Below, piece by piece: positions 52,949 to 61,754 of a DNA stretch of 64,000 nucleotides. Under the pieces are notes generated by a model. It was not told the DNA's origin. It ran no database searches and was given only the letters and a program-made list of their open reading frames with translations. How positions within the stretch are numbered: the stretch's first letter is position 1; each line of letters starts with the position of its first letter. This DNA is from Hymenobacter cheonanensis (GTDB lineage: Bacteria; Bacteroidota; Bacteroidia; Cytophagales; Hymenobacteraceae): NCBI RefSeq assembly GCF_030581075.1, contig NZ_JAUQSW010000006.1:271226-335225 (forward strand). The letters run 5' to 3'. A program made the position numbers and the translations under genes.

Positions 52949-54415
52949 CTACTTGCCGTTGGCCAGCTCGGCCAGGTAAACCTCCAGCGTAGTATACCCG
53001 CTAGCCCCAATCTTGCCGCGGTCGGCCGCGTCCTTAGGGTTGAGCTTGTGGGCTAGCTCCCAGGTGTCGGGCATGCCGTCGTGGTCAGTATCGATGGGCA
53101 CGGGCTTTGAGGCTAACACCGGCCAGGCGTTGCGCGACACGCTGTAGGGCGTGCCGTGCGGGTAGCCGCCCTGCACGTCGATGAGGCGGCCGGTGCGGGT
53201 GCGCACTTCGCGCACCAAGCGCTGGTCGAGGGTATCGCGCAAGGGGCGGCTGGCCCCGGCGCCGGCCAGCACGAGGTCGTAGGCTTGGGCGGCGGGCTGG
53301 GTGGCTACGGGGCCGAGGTCGAAGGGCTGGCTAGCCTGGGCCAGGGCCGTGTCGGCGCGGGTGCCCTCGTTCATGTCCACGCCGCGCCAGTTGTGGGCAG
53401 TTACTTCGGCGCTGGCCTCCTGGTAATTGCCGGCCAGGTAGAAGTGGCCGTAGGGCAGCGGGTTGTTGCCCTTGGTGAGCTTGTAGGGGTTGAGCAGGCG
53501 GGCGCGCACGGCAGGCTTGGTGCTGGGGCCGGGCTTGTAGTAATTATTGACAATGTTGTAGTTACCGCCCTCGCCGGCGTACACGTTGTTCTCGCCCCAG
53601 TCGTAGATGACGTTGTTGCGGAAGTCGCAGTTCTCATAGCCCGCCGCGTGGGTGTAGCGGCTGCCATTAAAGCGCGGCGTGCGCGAGTTGCAGTGCACAA
53701 ACAGGTTGTGGTGCATGCTGGCGTGCTGCCCGCCCCAGATGCCGCCGTAGCCGTGGCGCTCGTAGTCGGTATCGCCGTCCTCGAAGTGATACGAGTAGTT
53801 GAGCGGCGGCCCAATGAGGTTCCAGCTGAGCGTGGTGCTGTCGCCCTCGTACACCGAGAAGCACTCGTCGGTGCTCCAACTCATCGAGCAGTGGTCGATG
53901 ACGAGCCGGTTATTGCGCTGGCCGCCGAAGGCATCGTCGCCGCCCGCCCCGTCTTTGAAACCCTGGTTCTGGTTTTTATCGCCCATGCGAAAGCGCACGA
54001 AGCGCACCACCACGTTGCTAGCCTTCACCTGCACCGGGTAGTCGGCCAGGCAAATGCCGCCGGGCGAAGTTTGGCCCGCAATAGTCGTGTTGCCTTTGCT
54101 GAACGTGAGCGGCGAGAGCAGATGAATGGTGCCCGACACCCGAAACACGATGGTGCGCGCCGGGGCCTTTTGCTCGCTCAGCTGCACGGCGTAGCGCAGG
54201 CTGCCGGGCTGGCCATCATCGAGCAAGTTGGTGACTTCGAGCACCGTAGTAGGCTGGGCCTTTGTGCCGCGCCCGCCCGTAGCAAAGCGACCGGCGCCCT
54301 CGGCCCCCGGAAAGGCGAGCAGCGCAGGTGCGGCGGGCGCCGCCAGGCGCAGGGCCCAGCCGGTGGCCATGGTCGACAACAAAAGCGCGTGGCGCAGCCC
54401 GAAACCTAGCAGCAT
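52949..54415 (-). CDS. pectate lyase (PL1-like) with C-terminal calcium-binding motif
   Basis: 488-residue secreted polysaccharide lyase with a right-handed beta-helix. The mature part starts FPGAEGAGRFATGGRG, and the catalytic calcium region contains RMGDKN, GGDDAFGG and VIDHCSMSWSTDE. These are typical of Bacteroidota PL1 proteins that cleave polygalacturonate by beta-elimination. The C-terminus has DTDHDGMPDTWE, a thrombospondin type-3-like Ca-binding loop. I chose the ATG at 54415; the earlier candidate at 54457 is a TTG and coincides with a CATATTTG box (54455-54462). A pectin operator-like site lies further upstream (54505-54531). Confidence 0.88.
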   Translation of the reverse strand: MLLGFGLRHALLLSTMATGWALRLAAPAAPALLAFPGAEGAGRFATGGRGTKAQPTTVLEVTNLLDDGQPGSLRYAVQLSEQKAPARTIVFRVSGTIHLLSPLTFSKGNTTIAGQTSPGGICLADYPVQVKASNVVVRFVRFRMGDKNQNQGFKDGAGGDDAFGGQRNNRLVIDHCSMSWSTDECFSVYEGDSTTLSWNLIGPPLNYSYHFEDGDTDYERHGYGGIWGGQHASMHHNLFVHCNSRTPRFNGSRYTHAAGYENCDFRNNVIYDWGENNVYAGEGGNYNIVNNYYKPGPSTKPAVRARLLNPYKLTKGNNPLPYGHFYLAGNYQEASAEVTAHNWRGVDMNEGTRADTALAQASQPFDLGPVATQPAAQAYDLVLAGAGASRPLRDTLDQRLVREVRTRTGRLIDVQGGYPHGTPYSVSRNAWPVLASKPVPIDTDHDGMPDTWELAHKLNPKDAADRGKIGASGYTTLEVYLAELANGK

Positions 54416-54504
54416 AGCAGTCAAAACAAAGGGGTGGGAAGCAAGAGCAGGCCGCAAATATGCCCCGGCCGGCTAGCCCCCGCGCCCGACCGCGGGCTTT
54501 TCTT

Positions 54505-54531
54505 TGCGCAATCGTTGTCGGCAACGTTGCC
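54505..54531 (-). promoter_or_regulatory. operator-like element upstream of pectate lyase (site B)
   Basis: Read on the minus strand it starts GGCAACGTTG, has the core GTTGCCGACAAC and ends ATTGCGCA; 25 of 27 positions match site A at 30954-30980. It lies about 90 bp upstream of the pectate lyase ATG in the same orientation as site A, and 35 bp upstream of the divergent YoaK-family gene. Confidence 0.6.
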
Positions 54532-54565
54532 AGCCCCGGCGGCCGCTAGCCCTCTTTCCTTTATC

Positions 54566-55216
54566 ATGCCTGCTACTACTGCTGCCCCAGACGCCCTGCC
54601 GCTGGGTGCGCTCAGCTTTACCCTGGCGCTGGTGGCGCTGGCCGGCTACGTCGATGCCGTGGGCTACCTACGGTTTCAGGGCGTGTTTGTGTCGTTTATG
54701 AGCGGCAACACTACCTCGCTGGGCGTGGCCGTGGCCGAAGAAGACACCGGCAAGCTGCTGGAGCTGGCCGGCGTTATCGGCCTGTTTGTGGCGGGCGTGG
54801 TGGGCGGCAGCCTGCTGCACCGCCGGGCCGGCCGCTGGGGCAATACGGTGCTCCTGCTCGTTATTCTCAACCTGCTGGTGCTGGCGTATGCGCTGCCGGA
54901 GGCGGCCATCGAGAGCCTGGTGCTGGCCATGGGCGCGCTCAACGCTTCGGTGCACCAGGTGGGCCGCGTCAAGGTCAGCCTCACTTTCGTTACGGGTACG
55001 CTCGTGCGCTTCGGCACGGGGCTGGCCGACTGGCTCAGCGGCCAAGCGCCGGCCCAGGACTGGCTGTGGCCCGTGGCGCTGTGGCTGGCGTTTTTGGCCG
55101 GGGCGCTGGGCGGCGCGGCGGCCCTGCGGCACCTGGGCCCGGGGGCTCTGCTGGGGGCCGCCGGCCTGAGTTTGGGGCTAGCCCTGCTGGCCCGGCGCGT
55201 GCGGGGCACAGCGTAG
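54566..55216 (+). CDS. YoaK/DUF1275 family membrane protein
   Basis: 216-residue integral membrane protein with six predicted TM segments. Diagnostic features are GYVDAVGYLRFQGVFVSFMSGN near the N-terminus and FVTGTLVRFGTGLADWL in the second half, both typical of DUF1275. The function is unknown; it is sometimes described as a small transporter-like protein. I chose the ATG at 54566; the longer frame overlaps the pectate lyase control region. Confidence 0.85.
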   Translation: MPATTAAPDALPLGALSFTLALVALAGYVDAVGYLRFQGVFVSFMSGNTTSLGVAVAEEDTGKLLELAGVIGLFVAGVVGGSLLHRRAGRWGNTVLLLVILNLLVLAYALPEAAIESLVLAMGALNASVHQVGRVKVSLTFVTGTLVRFGTGLADWLSGQAPAQDWLWPVALWLAFLAGALGGAAALRHLGPGALLGAAGLSLGLALLARRVRGTA

Positions 55217-55248
55217 CTGGCGAGCCCAGCGCCGTCTTCACCGCCCCC

Positions 55249-55256
55249 TATCTTTG
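55249..55256 (+). promoter_or_regulatory. -7 box, TATCTTTG
   Basis: Matches TAnnTTTG, 73 bp before the ATG at 55330. Confidence 0.4.
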
Positions 55257-55329
55257 AGCTAGCCGGTTGGCCCCGGCTCAGGCAGCCGGCACCGACCATT
55301 GAGCTGCTTTAACTACCCAGGTTTTTCGC

Positions 55330-56100
55330 ATGGCCGCCCTCGTTACTTGGTTGCGTCGTTTTGGCTTTTGGCTTGGCCCCATTGTGCTGGTTGGCAGCCT
55401 GCTGCTGGCTGTGCTGCTAGTGCTGGGCGGCGTCGTTTTTTACCCGCTGTTTATTCCGGCGCTCCTGCTTTTGGTGGTGCCGGCCGGCGGGCTATGGCTA
55501 GGGTGGTCGCTCCTTACGGGCAGTACGCAGCCGCTGTGGGCCAAGCTGCTGGCCCCGGTGCTCAGCCCGGTGCTCGGCTGGCTGCTCTGGGTGCTGGTGA
55601 TAGCACCTGCCTTCTCCGCCCGTGACCGACTGATTTTTCTGGTTCCCGTCGGCTTTAGGGGGGATGTAGTCCTCCTTCAGGACCCCAAAGCTGACAAGCC
55701 TTTGCCGCCGGCCTACGACGGCTACATTACCCTCTACGTGCCACCCAACGGCCTGCTTACTACCTCAGACAATCTCAGGAGCGACTGGCTGACCACGGCC
55801 CAGTATTACGCGGTCAATGCGGCGATTCAGCGCCTGGGTGAACTGCCCCAGCTTGACGGCCGCGACGCCAACCAAAATGGACAACTACCTGAAAATAATC
55901 CGATTGGCGTATTTCTAACGGGCCCGGGGCGTAAGCGGGCGAAGGCCGGCTTGGCCGGCAGCCACCCAGCCCTGCCAGCCAGCTACCTCGACCAAACAAC
56001 GGAACACCTTTCCTTTACCGTCGCCCCGGCCCTCGTTGTGCCGACGTGGCGCGCCCCCCTGCCAACGCAGCACCTACGCCCAGAGACAACCAACCCCTAG
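55330..56100 (+). CDS. hypothetical membrane protein (possibly DUF6843-like)
   Basis: 256-residue protein with three N-terminal TM helices (residues ~14-100), then a soluble part. The segment FLVPVGFRGDVVLLQDPKAD...LYVPPNGLLTT resembles the DUF6843 domain of Bacteroidota (PxGFxG, then xIPxNGIL). The function is unknown. Its TAG stop shares the CTAG tetranucleotide at 56097-56100 with the TAG stop of the convergent DUF5916 gene. Confidence 0.65.
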   Translation: MAALVTWLRRFGFWLGPIVLVGSLLLAVLLVLGGVVFYPLFIPALLLLVVPAGGLWLGWSLLTGSTQPLWAKLLAPVLSPVLGWLLWVLVIAPAFSARDRLIFLVPVGFRGDVVLLQDPKADKPLPPAYDGYITLYVPPNGLLTTSDNLRSDWLTTAQYYAVNAAIQRLGELPQLDGRDANQNGQLPENNPIGVFLTGPGRKRAKAGLAGSHPALPASYLDQTTEHLSFTVAPALVVPTWRAPLPTQHLRPETTNP

Positions 56101-58688
56101 CCGCGGCGGTGCCGCAAACTCAGGTAGTCGAGGTAGTACAAGACCTTCACCGACACGTTGTTATTGTGCGGGGTGTTGGCCACGTTGGTGAGGTTGTCGA
56201 AGTAAAGCGGCGTAGCCTCGTTGCCTTGCAGGTAGCTGGCGGTGGCATCCTTGTACACCAGGCTCACCTGCGAGCCGGGGGCAAACCACCACACCAGGGC
56301 CGCGTCCACGTTGAAGGCGTTGAAGCTCGTATCGTGGTTGCGCTGGTAGCCGGGCAGGTTTTCCTCGGCGCCGTTGGGCCGCAGGCGGGCAAAGTCGAGG
56401 TAGTGCACCGTGCTCACGTAGTGGCGCACGCGCATGGTGAAGGAAATGCGGTTGGTGAAGGTGTAGTTGGTCGTCAGCGTGTTGGTGAAGGTCGACACGT
56501 CGCGGCGGCCCAGCAGCACGTCGGCCCCCAGCAGGTCGCTGTAGGTCTGGTCGATGGGCAGGCTCAGGTCGAAGCCGTCGTTGACGTAGCCGACCTGGTT
56601 CTTCTTCAGGCTGTAGTCAAACGTGTAGCGGAAGTTCAGCTTGTCGCTCACGCGGTAGCGCGGGCTCAGCGTGAGGCCAAAGCCGAGGCGGCGCGGGCGG
56701 GCCAGCCGGTCGTCGAGGGCGTAGGGCCGGATGCCCGCGTTCACGTCGTAGGCCAGCTTTTTGCGGTAGTCGCTCGACACGAACGCGCCCAGGTTAAAGC
56801 TCGTGGGCACCCGCACGTAGTACTGGCCCAGCTCGGCCTTGCGCGGCTCGTAAAAGTCGTGCTTATACAGGTCCAGGTTGATGTTAAACCCGGTCGTTAA
56901 GAAGCTCTTGGTGAAGGTGGTGTTGGCGCTGCCATAAATGCCCGCGTTCTGGTACAGCAGCGGCTGAAACAACGCCGAGTGGTACACCCCGAGCGTGGTA
57001 TACAGGTTATTAACCTTCCAGAAGGCGTCGTACTTGTTGTAGTTCACGGTGGCCGACTGGCTCACGTTGTTGTTGCCAAACAGGATGCCCAGGTCGTTGG
57101 GGTTGTAGGTGTCCGACTCGATGCCGTGGTCCACGTTCCAGGTCCAGTTGCCCGAAATTTTGCCGTAGTTGAGGTAGTACTTGTAGCCGGTGCGGTCGCT
57201 CACGGGCGCGTCCGAAAACATGTTCTGGCCGCGCCGCTGCGAGTAGTTGAGCTGGCCGCTGAAGGCGTACTGGTTTTTCTTGTCGGCAAAGCGAAACAGG
57301 CCGGCCGTCACGTTGGCGTCGTAGGTGGTGCCGGCGCGTGTCACGTTGGTGTTGATGAGCGACACGTACGAGTTGTGCGGCAGGCTCTGGTCGAGCACCA
57401 CGATGTTGTAGTTGGTCAGCGGCTGGGTCAACACGTCGCGCTCGTGGCCGCCCACGCTGTCGCGCAGCGTGGCGTAGCTAGGGGCCGATAGCGCATTGAA
57501 CACCCCGATACCCAGCCCCTTACTAGTGCGCCCGCTCACCTTGGTGGCGTTGAGGAGGCGCGTCACGCCCTGGTTGTGGTAGAGGTATTCGCCCTTGCCC
57601 AGCTGCCCGGCCACGTCGTTGAAGCCTAGCGGCTGCGCCCCCACCCGGCGCGAGTAAAACAGACCGCCTTTGTTGAAAAGCTCGGTGCCTTCGGTGAAAA
57701 ACGGCCGGTTTTCCTGGTACTGCACCTCGAAGGGCGAGAGGTTGAGCACCTGGTTGTCGCTGATGGTCTGGCCAAAGTCGGGTATCAGCGTGGCATCCAG
57801 CGTAAAGCTCTCGTTGATGCCCCACTTGATATCGGCGCCGGCGTTGAAGCTGGTGCTCGTATTCTGCTTGCCCTGCTCGTTGTAGGGGTAGTGGTTGACG
57901 TAGCTGCTGACGTAGGGCGTGAGCGAGAGGCGTAGCGGCGGGTGCAGGTTTTCGAGGTTGGTAAGCTCGCCCCACTGGTTCACGAAGCCGTCAATCTGGG
58001 GCTGAATGGCGTTCCAGGTCAGCTGCTGGTTGTCTTTTTTGCGCTGGCGCATGAAGTTGACACCCCAGGTTTGCACCGGCGCCTGGGCAAAGCGGATGGC
58101 CGAGTACGGAATCCGGATTTCGACGCTCCAGCCCTTGCCGTCGGGCAGCGGGGCCACGCGGCTGTCCCACACGGCGTTCCAGGCAAAGTCCTCGCCGTTG
58201 GCGGGCGAGTAGCGGCTGTCCATCTGCACGCCCGTGCTCAGCACAATGAAGCCGTAGCCGTTGAGGTGGTCGCGGTAGGGGTCGAGGAAAATGGCGAAGA
58301 AGTCGGTGTTGCCGCCGTTGTCGCGCTGGGTCAGCTCGCGCTTGATGCTGTCGGGGCTAGCCTCCACCATTTTGGCGCCCACGTACAGCGCGGCATCGTC
58401 GTAGAGCACGCGCACCTCGGTGGGCAGGCGCTCGGGGCGGCCGGGCCGGGGCCGGTTTTCGATAAACTTATCGGCCACCGGGGCGGCCTGCCAGGCGGCA
58501 TCGTCGAGCAGGCCATCGAGCTTGATAGGGGCGGCCGTGCGGTGGGCGGCCAGCTGGCGGCGCGGCGCGGCGGCGGCGGCCGGGGCGGCCGGCAGGCTTT
58601 TTTGGGCGGCAGCGGGGCTAGCCCCGGCCAGGCAGAGTAAGCCTAGCAACAACCCCCAAAGGCCCCGCTTAGCTTGTAAAAACGACAT
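56097..58688 (-). CDS. DUF5916 family outer membrane protein
   Basis: 863-residue exported protein (signal peptide 1-~28, AAAQ). Residues ~48-240 are a CBM9-like carbohydrate-binding fold (IKLDGLLDDAAWQAAPVADKF, VRVLYDDAALYVGAKM, FFAIFLDPYRDHLNGY, WSVEIRIPYSAIRF). The rest is a DUF5916 beta-barrel with ENRPFFTEGTELF and alternating aromatic strands. Such proteins are common in Bacteroidota outer membranes; the substrate is unknown. It stands alone. Confidence 0.88.
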   Translation of the reverse strand: MSFLQAKRGLWGLLLGLLCLAGASPAAAQKSLPAAPAAAAAPRRQLAAHRTAAPIKLDGLLDDAAWQAAPVADKFIENRPRPGRPERLPTEVRVLYDDAALYVGAKMVEASPDSIKRELTQRDNGGNTDFFAIFLDPYRDHLNGYGFIVLSTGVQMDSRYSPANGEDFAWNAVWDSRVAPLPDGKGWSVEIRIPYSAIRFAQAPVQTWGVNFMRQRKKDNQQLTWNAIQPQIDGFVNQWGELTNLENLHPPLRLSLTPYVSSYVNHYPYNEQGKQNTSTSFNAGADIKWGINESFTLDATLIPDFGQTISDNQVLNLSPFEVQYQENRPFFTEGTELFNKGGLFYSRRVGAQPLGFNDVAGQLGKGEYLYHNQGVTRLLNATKVSGRTSKGLGIGVFNALSAPSYATLRDSVGGHERDVLTQPLTNYNIVVLDQSLPHNSYVSLINTNVTRAGTTYDANVTAGLFRFADKKNQYAFSGQLNYSQRRGQNMFSDAPVSDRTGYKYYLNYGKISGNWTWNVDHGIESDTYNPNDLGILFGNNNVSQSATVNYNKYDAFWKVNNLYTTLGVYHSALFQPLLYQNAGIYGSANTTFTKSFLTTGFNINLDLYKHDFYEPRKAELGQYYVRVPTSFNLGAFVSSDYRKKLAYDVNAGIRPYALDDRLARPRRLGFGLTLSPRYRVSDKLNFRYTFDYSLKKNQVGYVNDGFDLSLPIDQTYSDLLGADVLLGRRDVSTFTNTLTTNYTFTNRISFTMRVRHYVSTVHYLDFARLRPNGAEENLPGYQRNHDTSFNAFNVDAALVWWFAPGSQVSLVYKDATASYLQGNEATPLYFDNLTNVANTPHNNNVSVKVLYYLDYLSLRHRRG

Positions 58689-58785
58689 GATGGGTGGGTG
58701 AAGTAAACGTACAGCCGCGCCATAGACGCCGGCATAAGCCCGGCCGTTGTCTGGCCCCGCAAGTATTTTTTGGGCTGGTTTTGCG

Positions 58786-59652
58786 CTAGGGCTGCTTGCG
58801 GAAAAACACGTCGCCGCTCACCGACTCCAGCTTCACGAGCGGGCCACCGCCGCTGCCGTAGCTGCCGTGCAGCTGGTAGCCCACGTAGCTGCGCTGCTTG
58901 AGGTTGGTGAAGCTCACGGCCGGGTCGGCGTAGACCTCGCCGGTGATGGACTTGAGGCTAAGCTCGGCGGCTTTGGCGGGCGGCCAGGCCAGGTCCACGT
59001 CGCCGCTCACGGTGGTGGCTTCCACGGGGCTGCCGCTCAGGCCGTTGAGCTTCACGTCGCCGCTCACGCTGCGCACGTTCACGGGGCCGCTCAGGGCGCT
59101 CAGCAGCAGGTCGCCGCTCACAGTTTTGGCCGTAATGGCCCCGCTGAGGCCGCTCAGGTCCACGTCGCCGGTGAGGGTGGTGATGCGCAGGGCCGTGCCG
59201 GCGGGCAGGGTCACCTCGTAGGTTATCTTGGCGCAGTAGCTGTACTCGTCCTTGCTGTAGCTGAGGGTGGGCCGCAGGCCGCCCGTTTTGCTGCTGCGGG
59301 TGTAGCCGCCGTGCACGCCGCCGCCCGAGTTGTTGCGGCTGCCGCCCTCGCAGGGGCCCTCGTAGTGGCTTTGGCGCAGCTTGTCCTCGTCCAGCTTCTC
59401 CACTACGCTCAGCTCGGTATCGCTTTTTTCAAGGGCCAGGCTGTAGAGGTCATTCTGCTGGTTGTCGTTGATAGTCACCTTGGCCTGCACGCTCAGGCTA
59501 GCCCCCGGCCGCACCCGGATGCTGTGGGCATACTTCAGGTCGAGAAACACGCCCTGGCCGGCGGCCAGCGGGGCGGTCTGGGTCACGAGGCGCTGGGCCA
59601 GGGCCGGGCGCAGGCCGCTCAAAAGCAGCAGGGCAAGCAGAAAACGGTTCAT
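58786..59652 (-). CDS. DUF4097 beta-strand-repeat protein, copy 2
   Basis: 288-residue exported protein with a signal peptide (ending ALAQ). The C-terminal half is a DUF4097 right-handed beta-helix-like repeat: ITTLTGDVDLSGLSG, KTVSGDLLLSALSG, RSVSGDVKLNGLSG, TTVSGDVDLAWPP, ESVSGDVFFRK. The middle has an unstructured Ser/Gly/Asn-rich loop. It is the last gene of an ECF sigma operon and a paralogue of the gene just upstream. Confidence 0.85.
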   Translation of the reverse strand: MNRFLLALLLLSGLRPALAQRLVTQTAPLAAGQGVFLDLKYAHSIRVRPGASLSVQAKVTINDNQQNDLYSLALEKSDTELSVVEKLDEDKLRQSHYEGPCEGGSRNNSGGGVHGGYTRSSKTGGLRPTLSYSKDEYSYCAKITYEVTLPAGTALRITTLTGDVDLSGLSGAITAKTVSGDLLLSALSGPVNVRSVSGDVKLNGLSGSPVEATTVSGDVDLAWPPAKAAELSLKSITGEVYADPAVSFTNLKQRSYVGYQLHGSYGSGGGPLVKLESVSGDVFFRKQP

Positions 59653-59771
59653 AAAAAGGCAAGGGAGGAGGTGATGGGAAGGGGTACCTTTTGGGCAAGC
59701 CGCGGGCTAGCGGAGCCACCTTCAGCGGCTCCGGCAGGCAGGCATACCCTGGCTGGCTAGGGGGCGCGGCG

Positions 59772-60554
59772 TTACTTGGCCTTGCGCAAGAACACGTCGC
59801 CGCTCACCGATTTGAGCGAGAAATTGCTGCCGCCGCCGTTGGCGCGGCCCTCAATGGTTTGGCCGCCCACGTGGCGCATGCCGTTGCTACCGTCGAGGTT
59901 GAGGTCGAAGTCGGTGTAGATTTCGCCCGAAATCGAGCGCAGCGAAAGCGTCAGCTTGGCGGCGGCGGGCAGGGTCACGTCCACGTTGCCGCTCACCGAG
60001 GTGATGGCGCTGGGTTGGCTAGGGGTGGCGCTGAACTGCACCTTGATGTCGCCGCTCACGGTGTTGGCCACCACCGGGCCGCTCACGTTCAGCAGGCGCA
60101 TATCGCCCGAAAGCAGGCGGGCCTCAATGCGCCCGCTCAGGTCGCGGATGGTCAGGTCGTCGGAGCCGCCCATGGGGTCCGAGTTGAAGAGCACGTCGGT
60201 TTGGCGCGGCACGCGCACCGTGTAGTGGCCGTCGCTGCGGGCCGTGCGGGCCACGCGCAGCGTGTTGTCGCCGGTAGCCGTCACGGCCAGGCCGAGCTGC
60301 GTGTTATCGGCCCCGCCGCTGTAGATGGGGCGCAGGCCGTGGGCCAGGGCGGGCGGCGCCTCAAAGTGGCCCGTGCCGTGGATTTGCAGCTCGTCGCCGT
60401 TGTAGCCCTCCACCGTCACGTCGCTGCCGCGCATGTCGAGCACCACCTTGCGATTGGTCGGGCCGCTGAATTTCATTTTAAAATCCTGGGCGCGCACGGC
60501 GGCCGGCAGGGCCAGCCCGAGGGCTAGCAGGGGTACGAAAGCAAACTTTTTCAT
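59772..60554 (-). CDS. DUF4097 beta-strand-repeat protein, copy 1
   Basis: 260-residue exported protein, signal peptide 1-~22 (RAQ). Repeats of the DUF4097 type are IRDLSGRIEARLLSGDMRL, NTVSGDIKVQFS, TSVSGNVDVTLP, RSISGEIYTDF and KSVSGDVFLRK. I chose the ATG at 60554 to place the signal peptide at the start. It shares the C-terminal KSVSGDVFLRK / ESVSGDVFFRK ending with its neighbour. Proteins of this type are common outputs of Bacteroidota ECF sigma operons; the biochemical role is unknown. Confidence 0.85.
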   Translation of the reverse strand: MKKFAFVPLLALGLALPAAVRAQDFKMKFSGPTNRKVVLDMRGSDVTVEGYNGDELQIHGTGHFEAPPALAHGLRPIYSGGADNTQLGLAVTATGDNTLRVARTARSDGHYTVRVPRQTDVLFNSDPMGGSDDLTIRDLSGRIEARLLSGDMRLLNVSGPVVANTVSGDIKVQFSATPSQPSAITSVSGNVDVTLPAAAKLTLSLRSISGEIYTDFDLNLDGSNGMRHVGGQTIEGRANGGGSNFSLKSVSGDVFLRKAK

Positions 60555-60686
60555 AATCAGGAAAGCGAAAGAAAATACGACGGCAGCCCCAGAGCGCGGT
60601 GGCACCGCCCTCCCCCACCCGCTGCCGAAACCTTCGCGGTGGGTTTGTCCAGAGGCGGCGTGCCACGCCGCTTGGTAGTTTTTATC

Positions 60687-60807
60687 AATTGTTAGTTGTT
60701 AATTGTTAATTGTTAGCTAACTACATAATCTTGTACTTCGTCATGCTGAGCGGAGTAGCAACCTGTATCGTCATCTAACAATTAATCATTTACCATTAAT
60801 AATTAAC
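60687..60807. repeat. AT-rich inverted repeat enclosing a REP half-site
   Basis: The left arm has repeated GTTAATTGTTAATTGTTAG (60687-60716) and the right arm CTAACAATTAATCATT and TAATTAACC (60775-60807), roughly inverted. Between them is GTCATGCTGAGCGGAGTAGC, a REP half-site at 60740. It lies between the anti-sigma gene and the first DUF4097 gene. Confidence 0.65.
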
Positions 60808-60809
60808 CA

Positions 60810-61700
60810 TTAAATCAATTGCCCCAGGCCGCTTTCGGCTTGCAGGCGCACGGCGGGCAGCGCGTCGGGCTTTTTGGCGAGTTCTTCGAGGCCGGGCACG
60901 GCGCGCTTTTCGCGCAGCGTCACCAGGGTTTCGATGAGGGTAATCTGCACGTTGGGGTCGGTTTGCAGGGGCAGCGCCTCCACCAGGGCCGGGCCCACGC
61001 GCGGGTCGCTGCGCAGCCGGAACAGCGCCTCGCAGGCGGCTAGCCGCACGTTCGGATTAGGGTCAGTATCAAGGGTATGAATGAGCGTGAGCACGGCCGG
61101 GTCGTTGGGCTCCACGATGGCCGCCGGGGCCTGGCTCACGAGCTGCAGGCGCTGGCTGGCCGTGGCGGGCTGCTGGCGCGCCGCCGCCAATTTTACCGAC
61201 AGGGAGGGCTGGGCCGGCTGCTCAGTTTGGGTTAGCTGGGCCAGCGGGCTAGCCGGCTGCCCGCCGCGCAGCAACAAGCCCAAAACGGCCCCCACTGCTA
61301 CCAGCGCCACGCTGGCCGCCACACGCAGCCACTGCTGGCTGGGGGTATTTTTCTGATTAACAACCACTTGCTCGACCTGGGGCGAGGCCAGCGGCTGGCC
61401 GCCACGGGCGGCCGTCAGCCCGGCGGGCGAAGCAGCGGCCTGCTTCGCCTTTTCCTCGGCCAGCATGGCCTGAAAATCGTCGCGCATGGCTAGCGGCGGC
61501 AGCTCGGGGGGCAGCGCGTCGAGGTCGTTGAAGAGCTGGCGCAGCTCGGCCAGCTCGGCCTGGCAGGCGGGGCAAGTGGGCAGGTGCGCGGCCAGGTGGG
61601 CGGCCTCGGGCGGCAGCGGCTGGCCGTCGGCCAGCTCGGGCAGCCAGAGGCGCAGCTCGGCGCAGGCCGGGTCAGTCAGGTGAGCAGAATTAATAGCCAC
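60810..61700 (-). CDS. anti-sigma factor with zinc finger and HEAT repeats
   Basis: 296-residue membrane protein. The N-terminal cytoplasmic zf-HC2-like motif HLAAHLPTCPACQAE (H-x3-H-x3-C-x2-C) is the anti-sigma zinc finger. One TM helix follows near residue 130 (VAASVALVAVGAVLGLLL). The extracytoplasmic part has HEAT-like repeats (DPNPNVRLAACEALFRL, DPNVQITLIETLVTL). It should hold the sigma factor encoded upstream. The start is GTG at 61700. It is separated from the sigma gene by 54 bp of AT-rich sequence. Confidence 0.85.
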   Translation of the reverse strand: MAINSAHLTDPACAELRLWLPELADGQPLPPEAAHLAAHLPTCPACQAELAELRQLFNDLDALPPELPPLAMRDDFQAMLAEEKAKQAAASPAGLTAARGGQPLASPQVEQVVVNQKNTPSQQWLRVAASVALVAVGAVLGLLLRGGQPASPLAQLTQTEQPAQPSLSVKLAAARQQPATASQRLQLVSQAPAAIVEPNDPAVLTLIHTLDTDPNPNVRLAACEALFRLRSDPRVGPALVEALPLQTDPNVQITLIETLVTLREKRAVPGLEELAKKPDALPAVRLQAESGLGQLI

Positions 61701-61754
61701 TGTTTTAATTATGAGTTGTGAATTATAAAGTATGAGTTGCTTTTTATCAGCTGG

